From the NCBI RefSeq assembly GCF_042652645.1, contig NZ_JBHSGU010000009.1, forward strand, positions 62,001 through 126,000: a stretch of 64,000 nt of DNA, in the 5' to 3' direction. This document shows, one piece after another, positions 34,291 to 42,449 of this stretch (within the stretch, counting starts at the first letter, position 1; every line of letters begins with the position of its first letter). This DNA is from Glaciecola siphonariae. Lineage in GTDB: Bacteria > Pseudomonadota > Gammaproteobacteria > Enterobacterales > Alteromonadaceae. Below the pieces are notes generated by a model. It was given only the letters and a program-made list of their open reading frames with translations, was not told the DNA's origin and searched no databases. A program made the translations under genes and the position numbers.

Positions 34291-37104
34291 ATGGATAATG
34301 GAAATCATTTTAAGAAATGTGATTTGCAAGTACACACACCACGAGATAGAAATTGGTCCCAAACCAATTGTATAACTGAATATGAGCGCGAAACTTACGC
34401 TAAGGCTTTTGTAAAAGAATGTCGAATTGCTGGTTTGGACGCAGTAGCAATTACTGATCATCACGACTTGGTCTTTTTTGAGTATATAAAAGTAGCTGCG
34501 AAAACTGAACTAGATGATAACGGTGAATTAGTTTCAATAGATAATCAACTCATAGTGTTTCCGGGACTTGAGTTAACACTGCATCAACCTCCAATTCAGG
34601 GATTACTAATATTAGATGCAAACTTCCCTGAGCAATTGTTCCCGACGGTTCTCGGTGCGCTCGGAATAGCTCAAGCACCAAAGAAAGATTCAAAAACGGC
34701 CCCAACAACGCCAATTTCAAATGACACTATCAGTGGAATTGAGCAACTGTATAAAAAGCTTGATGGAACTGATGGCTTGAAAGGGAGATATATCTTTCTA
34801 CCACATGTAAAAGATAGTGGGCACAAAACACTAATGAGAAGTGGTTTTCATGAGGCTTATTCTAAAATGCCGAGTGTGGGTGGTTATGTAGATGGCTTAT
34901 TTAAATCAACTAATAGAGGCTACCTAAAAATAATAGCTGGATTGGTTCCGGAGTGGGGAAATAAGTCGATCGCGACTTTGCAAACGTCAGATTATAGAGC
35001 CAATAAAACGATTGGTGAAATAGGTGTTGCAACATGGATAAAATGGAAAGAGCCTACAGCTGAGGCATTAAGGCAAGCCTGCTTGGCACAGGAGTCTCGA
35101 ATAAGTTTGCTAGAGCCTGAGCTGCCACATATTTTTATTGAAAAGATAGACGTCACTAATTCTTCGTTCTTATCAAAATTTAACTTGGATTTTAATTCTC
35201 AGTTGAATGCAATAATAGGTGGTCGAGGAAGCGGTAAATCTACAATTTTAGAATACCTTAGATGGGCACTATGCGATCAAACAATAGATTTTGGTAGCGA
35301 TGCAACGAAATCTGATATACAAAAAAGAAGGGAAACACTAATTGACAAAACCCTTAGAGCAGTCGGCGGAGAAGTAAGGATTTTTTTCTCGGTTAATGGA
35401 ACTCGACACATCGTCAAGCGGAGTCCAATGTCTGAAGACGTTTCTTTAAAGGTCGGTAATGGAAATTTTGAGTCGGTAAAACCTCATCAAATTCAAGATC
35501 TTTTGCCCATTCAAGCATACAGTCAAAAGCAGTTGAGTAGTATTTCAATAAAAACCGACGAGTTAAAAAGATTTATTGAAAGGCCTATCTCCAAAGAAAT
35601 TTCAAGTATCGATTTTGAGATCGATGAAACTTTCCGTAAGGTCAAAACCACTTATATTAAGCTTGCTTCAAGTAAAGAAATACGTAGTGACTTGAAGAAG
35701 AGTGAAATAGAGATCGACTCTTTTAAATCTCAGATTGAGCAGCTTCGTTCAGGCCTAGCAGGGCTAAGTGAAAATGACAAAGCTGTATTAAGCAAGGCGA
35801 AGCTATTCGTAAACGAAAAGAATCTACTAGATGAGATTTCATTAGAAATTTTATCTGTTAAATCAGCGATTGCAGCTTTGACTGAAATAATAAATAAAAC
35901 TAGGAATGTGGGTTCAGATAAAACAATTCTATTTGAAAATAATAGCATTATCGATACCTTGTCTAATACTCGTAAGCAGTATTTGGATAGCATGCTTGAA
36001 ACTCTTGAGGCTCTTGAAATTAAGCAAGCAGAATATGAACGAGCTTATGAAGAAACAAAGGGTGAGTGGCTAATTATTCGTAATAGTTTTGAAGAAAGGT
36101 ACAGATCTGCAAAATCTAATTCGACCGCTAGTGCGACAACGTTAGAATCCGTAAAAGAGCTTGAGCAAAAAATTGAAAAACTAGAATTATCGATAAGAAA
36201 GAAAAAATCGTTGTTGTCGGAATATGATGTAACGGGAGATGATCTAGATAAACTATTTACTGAATACGTTAGTCATCAGGAGAAGAAAGTAAAAAAGCTG
36301 ACCGAATCTACAAATATGTTTACTGAGTTGTCCGATGGTCATATTGAGGCTGACTTTACAAAAACTGTGGATGTTGAAGCCCTCGCTCAGCAGATTAACG
36401 CAGTTTTTTCATCCAATAGTTTGGGTATACAGAAAACGAAGGTGGAGTCATTAGTTGCTATTATTGCCGAATCGCCTAATCCCATATCAGAATGGACAAA
36501 AGTAATTTACGAAATAAAAGCTCTAAGTGAATTCAGTGTCTCAGTTGACCCAAAAGACGAGCTTCCCATTACTCCAATTATCGAGGGCGCTAAATTTAAC
36601 GCAGGCAATAAACGTAAAATATCAGAGTCATTGCAACAAGATGGAATGATTCGTTTGGCAGAAATAAGGCTTGGTTTTTTGCCACGGTTCTTTTACAAAA
36701 CTTTTAATGAAATGGGAGATAAAATTCCTTTTGAGGAGGCTTCAGCTGGTCAGCAGGCTACTGCATTGTTGAATGTTCTCTTCAACCAAGACGGATTTCC
36801 TCTTATCATTGATCAACCCGAGGATGATATCGACAACCGGGCTATTGAACGTATTATTGAAAAACTGTGGGGTTCCAAAAAGAAACGTCAAATAATTATT
36901 AGTAGTCACAACGCTAATCTAGTGGTTAACGGCGACTCAGAATTGGTTGTATGTTGTGACTACAATTCGACGAGTGAGCAGACCAAGGGTCACATAAAGT
37001 ATGAGGGCTCTATCGATTCGAACGATATCAGACAAGAAATCACCTCTATAATGGAAGGTGGGGAGCGCGCATTTAAACTTCGAAAAGCAAAATACGGATT
37101 TTAA
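34291..37104 (+). CDS. PHP-domain SMC/ABC ATPase, resembling Ppl/TrlF-type anti-phage proteins
   Basis: 937 residues from the ATG at 34291, where GGAGAG has the better spacing. An N-terminal PHP-like phosphoesterase begins with DLQVHTPRD and has AITDHHDLVF (about 52-61). An ABC/SMC ATPase follows: Walker A GGRGSGKST (near 310), a long coiled-coil (about 450-690), signature SAGQQ (near 816), Walker B LIIDQPEDDID (838-850) and an H-loop SSHNANL. This layout fits the single-gene defence system Ppl (PHP-like plus ATPase) and proteins labelled TrlF family; I rely on memory for that. It probably senses invading nucleic acid and hydrolyses a nucleic acid or nucleotide. Its stop is one base from the stop of the convergent restriction gene. 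Confidence 0.82.
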   Translation: MDNGNHFKKCDLQVHTPRDRNWSQTNCITEYERETYAKAFVKECRIAGLDAVAITDHHDLVFFEYIKVAAKTELDDNGELVSIDNQLIVFPGLELTLHQPPIQGLLILDANFPEQLFPTVLGALGIAQAPKKDSKTAPTTPISNDTISGIEQLYKKLDGTDGLKGRYIFLPHVKDSGHKTLMRSGFHEAYSKMPSVGGYVDGLFKSTNRGYLKIIAGLVPEWGNKSIATLQTSDYRANKTIGEIGVATWIKWKEPTAEALRQACLAQESRISLLEPELPHIFIEKIDVTNSSFLSKFNLDFNSQLNAIIGGRGSGKSTILEYLRWALCDQTIDFGSDATKSDIQKRRETLIDKTLRAVGGEVRIFFSVNGTRHIVKRSPMSEDVSLKVGNGNFESVKPHQIQDLLPIQAYSQKQLSSISIKTDELKRFIERPISKEISSIDFEIDETFRKVKTTYIKLASSKEIRSDLKKSEIEIDSFKSQIEQLRSGLAGLSENDKAVLSKAKLFVNEKNLLDEISLEILSVKSAIAALTEIINKTRNVGSDKTILFENNSIIDTLSNTRKQYLDSMLETLEALEIKQAEYERAYEETKGEWLIIRNSFEERYRSAKSNSTASATTLESVKELEQKIEKLELSIRKKKSLLSEYDVTGDDLDKLFTEYVSHQEKKVKKLTESTNMFTELSDGHIEADFTKTVDVEALAQQINAVFSSNSLGIQKTKVESLVAIIAESPNPISEWTKVIYEIKALSEFSVSVDPKDELPITPIIEGAKFNAGNKRKISESLQQDGMIRLAEIRLGFLPRFFYKTFNEMGDKIPFEEASAGQQATALLNVLFNQDGFPLIIDQPEDDIDNRAIERIIEKLWGSKKKRQIIISSHNANLVVNGDSELVVCCDYNSTSEQTKGHIKYEGSIDSNDIRQEITSIMEGGERAFKLRKAKYGF

Positions 37105-37105
37105 G

Positions 37106-38425
37106 CTATTTAGGTTTTAAACTTAAATCCTTGATCTCAGTGAAAAGCGAAATCAAATCGGACCATTTAATTCTTAATTGATTTCGTTTCTTTGGTTTCC
37201 AACTACACTCAATGAACTTTAGGTTTACGCCCGGATCGTAATAAATAGACTTATCGAAAATGCTGTTTAAAAAGTTTGGTAGCGTTGCTCCCTCAGCTAT
37301 TCGTATTTCTGGCCCAAATGCGTATTCAGGAGTTGGAGCTTTAATTTTAGATACACTTACAAAACATGTCTTTGAATGTTTCTTTTTCCAATGGTCAATC
37401 AACTTATCGAAGCCCCAGCCTGCGGCAAGTACTCCATTTTCATCGATTAAGTGTAAGCCACCATTAGGCTCAATTATTTTCGAGGTTTTGCGGTCAAATC
37501 CAATCAACTGAAGAGTTAAATGCGTTTTAGTATTTGTCTCGCCATGCTTGTGAATTCCAGTGAAATCCATGCGTTCATTTTCTTTTACTTTGCCATATGT
37601 TCGGACGAACACTTCTAGCGAATCAAGATAAGTTCCGCAGTTTGGCTCTGGCGTCATCAATGTAACGACGCTACTAGAATGTGACTTGAGCTCCCAATCC
37701 TCAAAATCTGGGTCAGAAGAGCCGTTAGGGGTAATTCCAAATAAAGCCTCAAGCGTATAACCCGCACCGTTTTGCGCTTTGTATTGAATCTTGTTTCCGT
37801 CTTTATCCAACCGGTGCGACTGTACGGGACCCATTTCGTAAATTTCTTGTAGCCTAGCTAGTAATTTTTCTTTTGAGTCTATTGTTTGAACACTAAGTTC
37901 ATAAAACACCGAAGTGATCAGTCGTGTTTCTTCTTTGGCTATAAGATCTGAGGCTTGCTGGCTTAACCTAGATTCCCATGCACTTGCATATGCAAACACC
38001 TGGTCTTTCTTTATCCCAAGAAATAAGTATCGGTGAGTATTTTCTCGCTCTTTACGTTGCCCTCGTGTAGAAGGTTTCATAAGATGACTTGGAGCCAACT
38101 TACACCCCTTTAAGAAACCGGATAATCGAACTTCAGGGTATTTAGGATATAGTATGAACTGAGTACCTTTGGCTTGCTCAGGTTCTTGTTCTGGTTCTAT
38201 CCATGAGAAGTTTAACGGAGATTTAAAGATGGGCCCTTTGGAACTCATACCATCGCTGCGTGTTTCACCGCTAGGTATTAACTGAATAACGTCAAAGTTG
38301 CCGCCAAAATATATTTGTTGCTTTGAATTGTCATTGTTAGCAAGCGCTTTGAATACAACTTTAGTACAGCCGAGCTTAGTGAAAGCGGTTTTAATGTCTG
38401 ACAAGCTCTCAAATTGTGTTCGCAT
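37106..38425 (-). CDS. Type II restriction endonuclease, MvaI/BcnI family, with extra N-terminal domain
   Basis: 439 residues. The C-terminal half carries the MvaI/BcnI signature NGAGYTLEALFGI then DPDFEDWELKSH (about 215-250), with the Asp and Glu-Leu-Lys of a PD-(D/E)xK-like site. MvaI and BcnI are only about 240 residues, so the N-terminal 190 or so are additional; they hold KALANNDNSKQQIYFGGNF and look like a separate domain for binding DNA. The methylase gene lies 80 bases upstream in the same direction. With a Dcm-like methylase as partner the target is probably CCWGG (inference). The gene is AT-rich like the rest of the island. Confidence 0.85.
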   Translation of the reverse strand: MRTQFESLSDIKTAFTKLGCTKVVFKALANNDNSKQQIYFGGNFDVIQLIPSGETRSDGMSSKGPIFKSPLNFSWIEPEQEPEQAKGTQFILYPKYPEVRLSGFLKGCKLAPSHLMKPSTRGQRKERENTHRYLFLGIKKDQVFAYASAWESRLSQQASDLIAKEETRLITSVFYELSVQTIDSKEKLLARLQEIYEMGPVQSHRLDKDGNKIQYKAQNGAGYTLEALFGITPNGSSDPDFEDWELKSHSSSVVTLMTPEPNCGTYLDSLEVFVRTYGKVKENERMDFTGIHKHGETNTKTHLTLQLIGFDRKTSKIIEPNGGLHLIDENGVLAAGWGFDKLIDHWKKKHSKTCFVSVSKIKAPTPEYAFGPEIRIAEGATLPNFLNSIFDKSIYYDPGVNLKFIECSWKPKKRNQLRIKWSDLISLFTEIKDLSLKPK

Positions 38426-38505
38426 TTTGCCTGAATCAACGTCATTATTAATGAGTCAAACTATATGATCTTGTCGACAGAAATGAAACTGATTAAATAC
38501 TAATA

Positions 38506-39897
38506 CTAAGCGGCGGCTATTTCTTGCTTCTCATTGTCCGTCATTTCGATAGCTTCGGCTATTAATGGCCGCATCAATTCTGCAACTGCAGAAAATACCG
38601 GAACTACAACAGAATTACCGAACTGCTTATATGCTTGGGTATCTGATACCGGAATTATAAACTGATTTCCATCCGGAGAATCAAATCCCATCAGCCTTGC
38701 GCATTCTCGTGGCGTGAGTCTTCTCGGCCTTCTAATTTGATTACTTTTATCCCAAAAGTTATCTTCACCAAGTTGTGGATCCCAACCTCGATCGATTAAG
38801 ATCTCTGAACCGTCTTTGTGATACCGTGCTGACAATGTTCGGCATAAAGCATTTGGGTCTTCGGGGTTAACTAGCCCATAGCCAAAACCATTACCTTTAG
38901 CTTTGTGTTTTTTTGAATACTCATACAAATATTCCCAAAGTCTTGGTGTTAATGTGTATTTGTTCTCGCGCTCGGTGTCTAAATTTTCAAGTAAGTCGGC
39001 AAGTGTTGGTTTTATTTCAGGGAATTGTATGGCAGACAGACTCATGCGGTGGGAAAGGCCCAAATCTTTTCTAAAGCCAACTAACACAATCCGTTCTCTA
39101 TGCTGAGGTAAAAACTTACTACCATCTATAATTCTGGGATCTCTAGAGCCGGTTCCTTGGTAATCTTGATCACACACGTGATACCCAAGTTCATCTAGTG
39201 CCTTAAGAATTATTTTAAAAGTTTTTCCTTTATCATGACTTTTCAAGTTTTTAACATTTTCTAATAAAAATGCCTTGGGCTGTGTTGCTCTAATGATTCT
39301 ACAAACATCAAAAAAGAGAGTTCCCTGCGCCTCATCTTCAAAGCCATGCCTTCTACCAAGCGAGTTTTTCTTTGAAACGCCTGCTAAAGAAAAAGGTTGG
39401 CACGGAAAACCTGCGAGTAAAACGTCGTAATCAGGTATTGTATTTCTAATATGCTGGTCTACAGAACCTTCAGAAATGTTATCGTTGTTTGAGAGAGTGA
39501 CATCTCTTATATCGTCATTGAAAACATGCTCTTGAGGATCTAAATAGTGGTTTGCCTTGTAAGTCTTAACTGCAAATTTGTTCCACTCGCTGGTAAACAC
39601 GCACTTACCCCCTATTTTTTCGAATCCTTTTCTAATGCCGCCAATACCTGCAAATAAATCAATGAAGCGGAAACTTGGATTATCATAATGAGCAGGCCTT
39701 TTGGGAAATAAGCCCTCCAAAAAAAAGACTTCTTTATCATTGAAGGTTTTGTCGCTTTTTCCTTTAAGAACACGGTTAATTGTTTCTCTGCACCAGTCGT
39801 TATCAGTGATAGGATTGAGCTTTTCAGCTATTTGTTTTTGGTCATAAATTTCTAAAAGACATTGTAAAAGATTTTTTGTTTGAGTTTTTTTATTCAT
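38506..39897 (-). CDS. DNA (cytosine-5) methyltransferase, Dcm/M.EcoRII-like
   Basis: 463 residues, strongly similar along its length to E. coli Dcm: FIDLFAGIGGIRKGFE (motif I), GFPCQPFSLAGVSKKNSLGR (motif IV with catalytic Cys), LLENVKNLKSHDKGKTF, FLPQHRERIVLVGF, a target-recognition region with LWEYLYEYSKKHKAKGNGFG and RTLSARYHKDG, and FGNSVVVPVF at the end. It should methylate the inner C of CCWGG. The roughly 75-residue N-terminal extension is helical (QKQIAEKLNPITD) and in this group can act as an autorepressor. It heads the R-M unit. Confidence 0.93.
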   Translation of the reverse strand: MNKKTQTKNLLQCLLEIYDQKQIAEKLNPITDNDWCRETINRVLKGKSDKTFNDKEVFFLEGLFPKRPAHYDNPSFRFIDLFAGIGGIRKGFEKIGGKCVFTSEWNKFAVKTYKANHYLDPQEHVFNDDIRDVTLSNNDNISEGSVDQHIRNTIPDYDVLLAGFPCQPFSLAGVSKKNSLGRRHGFEDEAQGTLFFDVCRIIRATQPKAFLLENVKNLKSHDKGKTFKIILKALDELGYHVCDQDYQGTGSRDPRIIDGSKFLPQHRERIVLVGFRKDLGLSHRMSLSAIQFPEIKPTLADLLENLDTERENKYTLTPRLWEYLYEYSKKHKAKGNGFGYGLVNPEDPNALCRTLSARYHKDGSEILIDRGWDPQLGEDNFWDKSNQIRRPRRLTPRECARLMGFDSPDGNQFIIPVSDTQAYKQFGNSVVVPVFSAVAELMRPLIAEAIEMTDNEKQEIAAA

Positions 39898-39959
39898 GTT
39901 TTTTAAGCCTTTTATTTTTTAAAATTCTATCACTCGTTTGACCCAGAGTAAAATTAATT

Positions 39960-39979
39960 AACTGTTTAAATATACAGTT
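39960..39979 (-). promoter_or_regulatory. Candidate operator upstream of the methylase gene
   Basis: AACTGT and ACAGTT arms separated by 8 A/T bases, centred about 72 bases before the methylase start. M.EcoRII/M.SsoII-type methylases bind such dyads through the N-terminal extension to repress themselves, which is the basis for this reading. Confidence 0.45.
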
Positions 39980-40143
39980 TCATGGAAGTCAAAAGTACAA
40001 AATATATTGCAGGTAATCTACTGTTCTTCGGCACGGTATTTTAAAAATGCATACTTTTATTCATTTCAAGTTTTTTATTGTACTAGCAAGATACATGATT
40101 CACTTTTTGCTAATATCTAGCGTTTCCACTTCATACCTTCAAT

Positions 40144-41259
40144 ATGTTTAAAGCGCTAAAAATTACTTTCACTATTGTTGTCATGTTTGGGCTTTCTTTC
40201 CTGCTTGCCTTGTATCTAGACAATAAAAAAATGGCACTGCCCGATTTTGTAACTAATTGCTTAGAGGCTGGGCGGGAGTGGGTGCTTGAATTAAAACAGA
40301 GCAATTTTGAGTTTGATAATGAAGTTTCTCCTTCCGAATATGCAGCGCAAAATATTGGAAGCGATATTGTAGATGCCTATGCATCCCCCAATGGCGCAGT
40401 TGAGTTGGGGGCCGTGCACGTTGCCTGCACCGATAAGATAAATGCGCCTGCACAAAAGCAAATCTACACCTGGGTCGACAGCGAAGGTATTAGAAATGTG
40501 AGCGACTCGCCGCGGGCTATTTCACCGAGCACACCCGTTGAGGTGCTTGGCACCATTCAACCTGAGAGTATATCGTTACAGTTTGTAGGCGAGGCTGCAC
40601 TTCAGCCTTTAAAACATGACATTATTAAAAGAGTCATGGATGCTAATCGCTTCTTCGCGCTTGTAGCGCCAAAACATCTTGTTACGCCTGTATCATTTAA
40701 AATGAGGATGTTTAGCAATAAAACTTCATACGACATGTATCGAGCTTCCGTTGCGCCAACTCTCACGTTAAGCCAAGGCTTTTATCGTTCGAAGCAAAAC
40801 GAGGCCGTAGTGCTCGTGTCGAATAAAGAACAAGGTATTAATACGGCGGTACATGAGGCATTGCATGCCATCAATCGCCATTGGTATGGCACAACCGCAC
40901 GCTGGTTAAACGAGGGCCTAGCTGAATATGCCGAGCAACTAAAGCCTCGTGAGCTTGCTCAAAGTACTTGGTCTAAATATCTGAGGACTTCGCCAATCAG
41001 CTTATCGCAGCTTTTTGACGCCAGCGCCAAAGACTGGTCATCGCAAAGCCTTCAGAGCGATTTATATGGTGCAAGTTGGGCGTTTGTGGCATTTTTGTTC
41101 TCCGAGCACAAAGATTCACTCAGTCGTATATTGCTTCAAGAAAGTGAAAACGGTTGCCGTACAGTCGCAGCCGAAAACATCGAGCAAATATTTGGAAAAC
41201 CGCTAGCGCAACTACAACGTGAATTTGATAACTGGCGCTTTGGTTTTGGGCGAGTATGA
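40144..41259 (+). CDS. Membrane-anchored DUF4124 and peptidase-MA-like metalloprotein
   Basis: 371 residues. An N-terminal membrane segment (about 7-26) is followed by a linker, a DUF4124 segment (IYTWVDSEGIRNVSDSP, about 107-123), and a C-terminal zinc-peptidase-like domain with HEALH (HExxH, about 240) and NEGLAEYAE about 20 residues later, the gluzincin third ligand. It should face the periplasm. DUF4124 proteins are common envelope proteins in gammaproteobacteria. The substrate is unknown. It is the first gene right of the island and has base composition like the core genome. Confidence 0.8.
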   Translation: MFKALKITFTIVVMFGLSFLLALYLDNKKMALPDFVTNCLEAGREWVLELKQSNFEFDNEVSPSEYAAQNIGSDIVDAYASPNGAVELGAVHVACTDKINAPAQKQIYTWVDSEGIRNVSDSPRAISPSTPVEVLGTIQPESISLQFVGEAALQPLKHDIIKRVMDANRFFALVAPKHLVTPVSFKMRMFSNKTSYDMYRASVAPTLTLSQGFYRSKQNEAVVLVSNKEQGINTAVHEALHAINRHWYGTTARWLNEGLAEYAEQLKPRELAQSTWSKYLRTSPISLSQLFDASAKDWSSQSLQSDLYGASWAFVAFLFSEHKDSLSRILLQESENGCRTVAAENIEQIFGKPLAQLQREFDNWRFGFGRV

Positions 41260-41307
41260 TAACTTTGGTTATACTAACTTTAATAAGAGCTTATTAGGAG
41301 CAACGAT

Positions 41308-41391
41308 ATGGAGTTTATTATTCCGCTAATTGTTTTTGTGTGTGGTTTCTATTTTTTGGCAAAAAAGTTAAAAACCAATAAGACAAAATAG
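41308..41391 (+). CDS. 27-residue membrane peptide
   Basis: A short frame with AGGAG 7 bases before the ATG. The product is one hydrophobic helix (MEFIIPLIVFVCGFYFLAKK) with a basic hydrophilic tail. It lies 48 bases after the peptidase gene and may be cotranscribed. A hairpin (ATAGCC...GGCTAT with CTTGT/ACAAG, 41398-41432) follows the stop. Confidence 0.5.
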   Translation: MEFIIPLIVFVCGFYFLAKKLKTNKTK

Positions 41392-41542
41392 GGTGATATA
41401 GCCACCCTTGTTAAGACAAGGGCTATCGGCATTTGGTACTTTTTATTCTCAGATGCAAGTTGACAGTTTATTTGATGTAGTGCATCCTCCATAGAGCTTT
41501 ATTCATACCACTATGGACCACTTTACACGGAGCGTTACATCG

Positions 41543-42382
41543 ATGTTTTTTAATCGTATTATATTTTTATCCGCCCTTCTATTTACAATTAACACTCACG
41601 CAAGCGTAGTTAATTTAGAGGTCAACGTTACTGGCAAGAACACTTACTACAGTGAGGATGGCCTAAACGGTGAGATACTTAATGAGCAAAGTACTTATAC
41701 CCCTTTAAATGAGCCCGGCTTTGGACTGAATTTCTTTATTGATTTATTTTCTGAAGACAATTTTTCACGGCAGCCTTTTGAAGGTAGTTTCGAAGACTTA
41801 GATGGGAACGAGAATCTGTATTGGGCAAACAATTTTTCGATGTCGAACGCGCCCGGTTTTACCCCTTATTCTCAAGAGTTGCAAAGGCAACGCTTGCTCG
41901 ACGATCCAAGCTCTGAAACATATGATTCAAGCTTATATTTGTATGGCGGAACACGATTTGTCAATGGAGAGGAAGTGATAAACGAATCTCTGCAGTTTTC
42001 TTATCAACATGTTATCCAACAAAATACGATTGTTGGAGATATTGAGACGGTAAACTTCCAGTCTTATTTTTTGACATTTGCATTCCAATTACCCACTCCA
42101 ATGAGCATAGGTGATGCTTCATATTTTGATGCAAGCAAAACACACGAACTTCTTTTTGATAGTTTAGGTATAACTACCAGTTTTCTTGAGCAATACTCCG
42201 AGTCAATATATTCGTATAATATTAATACTAACGAGTATTTAGGGGGAACAGTAGACCAAATTAACTACGCTGGGTCTGCAATTTTTAACATTACTGAAGT
42301 TTCAGGGCCTAGCCAAGGTGTCATGTTTGTTATTATTGGCTTGTTTCTGTTGATTACATTACGCTTAAAAGTAGCTAATTAA
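41543..42382 (+). CDS. PEP-CTERM-like secreted protein, divergent tail
   Basis: 279 residues from the ATG at 41543, which has GGAG 10 bases upstream and leads straight into a signal peptide (MFFNRIIFLSALLFTINTHA); an ATG at 41513 would put 10 residues ahead of it. The body is rich in Asn, Tyr and Ser with no known domain. The end has VSGPSQ, a hydrophobic helix (GVMFVIIGLFLLITL) and a short basic tail (RLKVAN). It resembles the two other PEP-CTERM-like proteins of the window, but the motif is more degenerate. Confidence 0.65.
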   Translation: MFFNRIIFLSALLFTINTHASVVNLEVNVTGKNTYYSEDGLNGEILNEQSTYTPLNEPGFGLNFFIDLFSEDNFSRQPFEGSFEDLDGNENLYWANNFSMSNAPGFTPYSQELQRQRLLDDPSSETYDSSLYLYGGTRFVNGEEVINESLQFSYQHVIQQNTIVGDIETVNFQSYFLTFAFQLPTPMSIGDASYFDASKTHELLFDSLGITTSFLEQYSESIYSYNINTNEYLGGTVDQINYAGSAIFNITEVSGPSQGVMFVIIGLFLLITLRLKVAN

Positions 42383-42385
42383 GAC

Positions 42386-42421
42386 AATAAAAAGCCCCGC
42401 GGTTACTGAGTAAAGCGGGGC
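42386..42421 (-). terminator. Terminator, mainly for the minus-strand chemoreceptor gene
   Basis: GCCCCGC/GCGGGGC hairpin (42394-42421). The T-run follows the stem on the minus strand (TTTTTATTG), so it ends the chemoreceptor transcript. It may also slow the plus-strand transcript. Confidence 0.8.
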
Positions 42422-42449
42422 AATTCTGTATAAAGACCTAACAGAGCGT

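Larger units (their letters stand above)
31126..40143. mobile_element. tRNA-Phe-adjacent integrative defence island (limits approximate)
   Basis: Between tRNA-Phe and the peptidase gene at 40144 lie about 9 kb that are visibly AT-richer than both flanks. The region contains a tyrosine integrase, a DUF4224 protein, a small membrane protein, a serine recombinase, a PHP-ABC ATPase and a type II restriction-modification pair. No phage structural, conjugation or replication gene is present, so it is either a satellite-type element or the remains of a larger one. I looked for a copy of the tRNA 3' end near 40 kb and found none, so the right limit rests only on composition and gene content. Confidence 0.75.

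Noticed and set aside
39898..40143. Right-hand attachment site of the island as a copy of the tRNA-Phe 3' end
   Set aside because: I compared the T-arm and acceptor sequence with this stretch and saw no match longer than a few bases.
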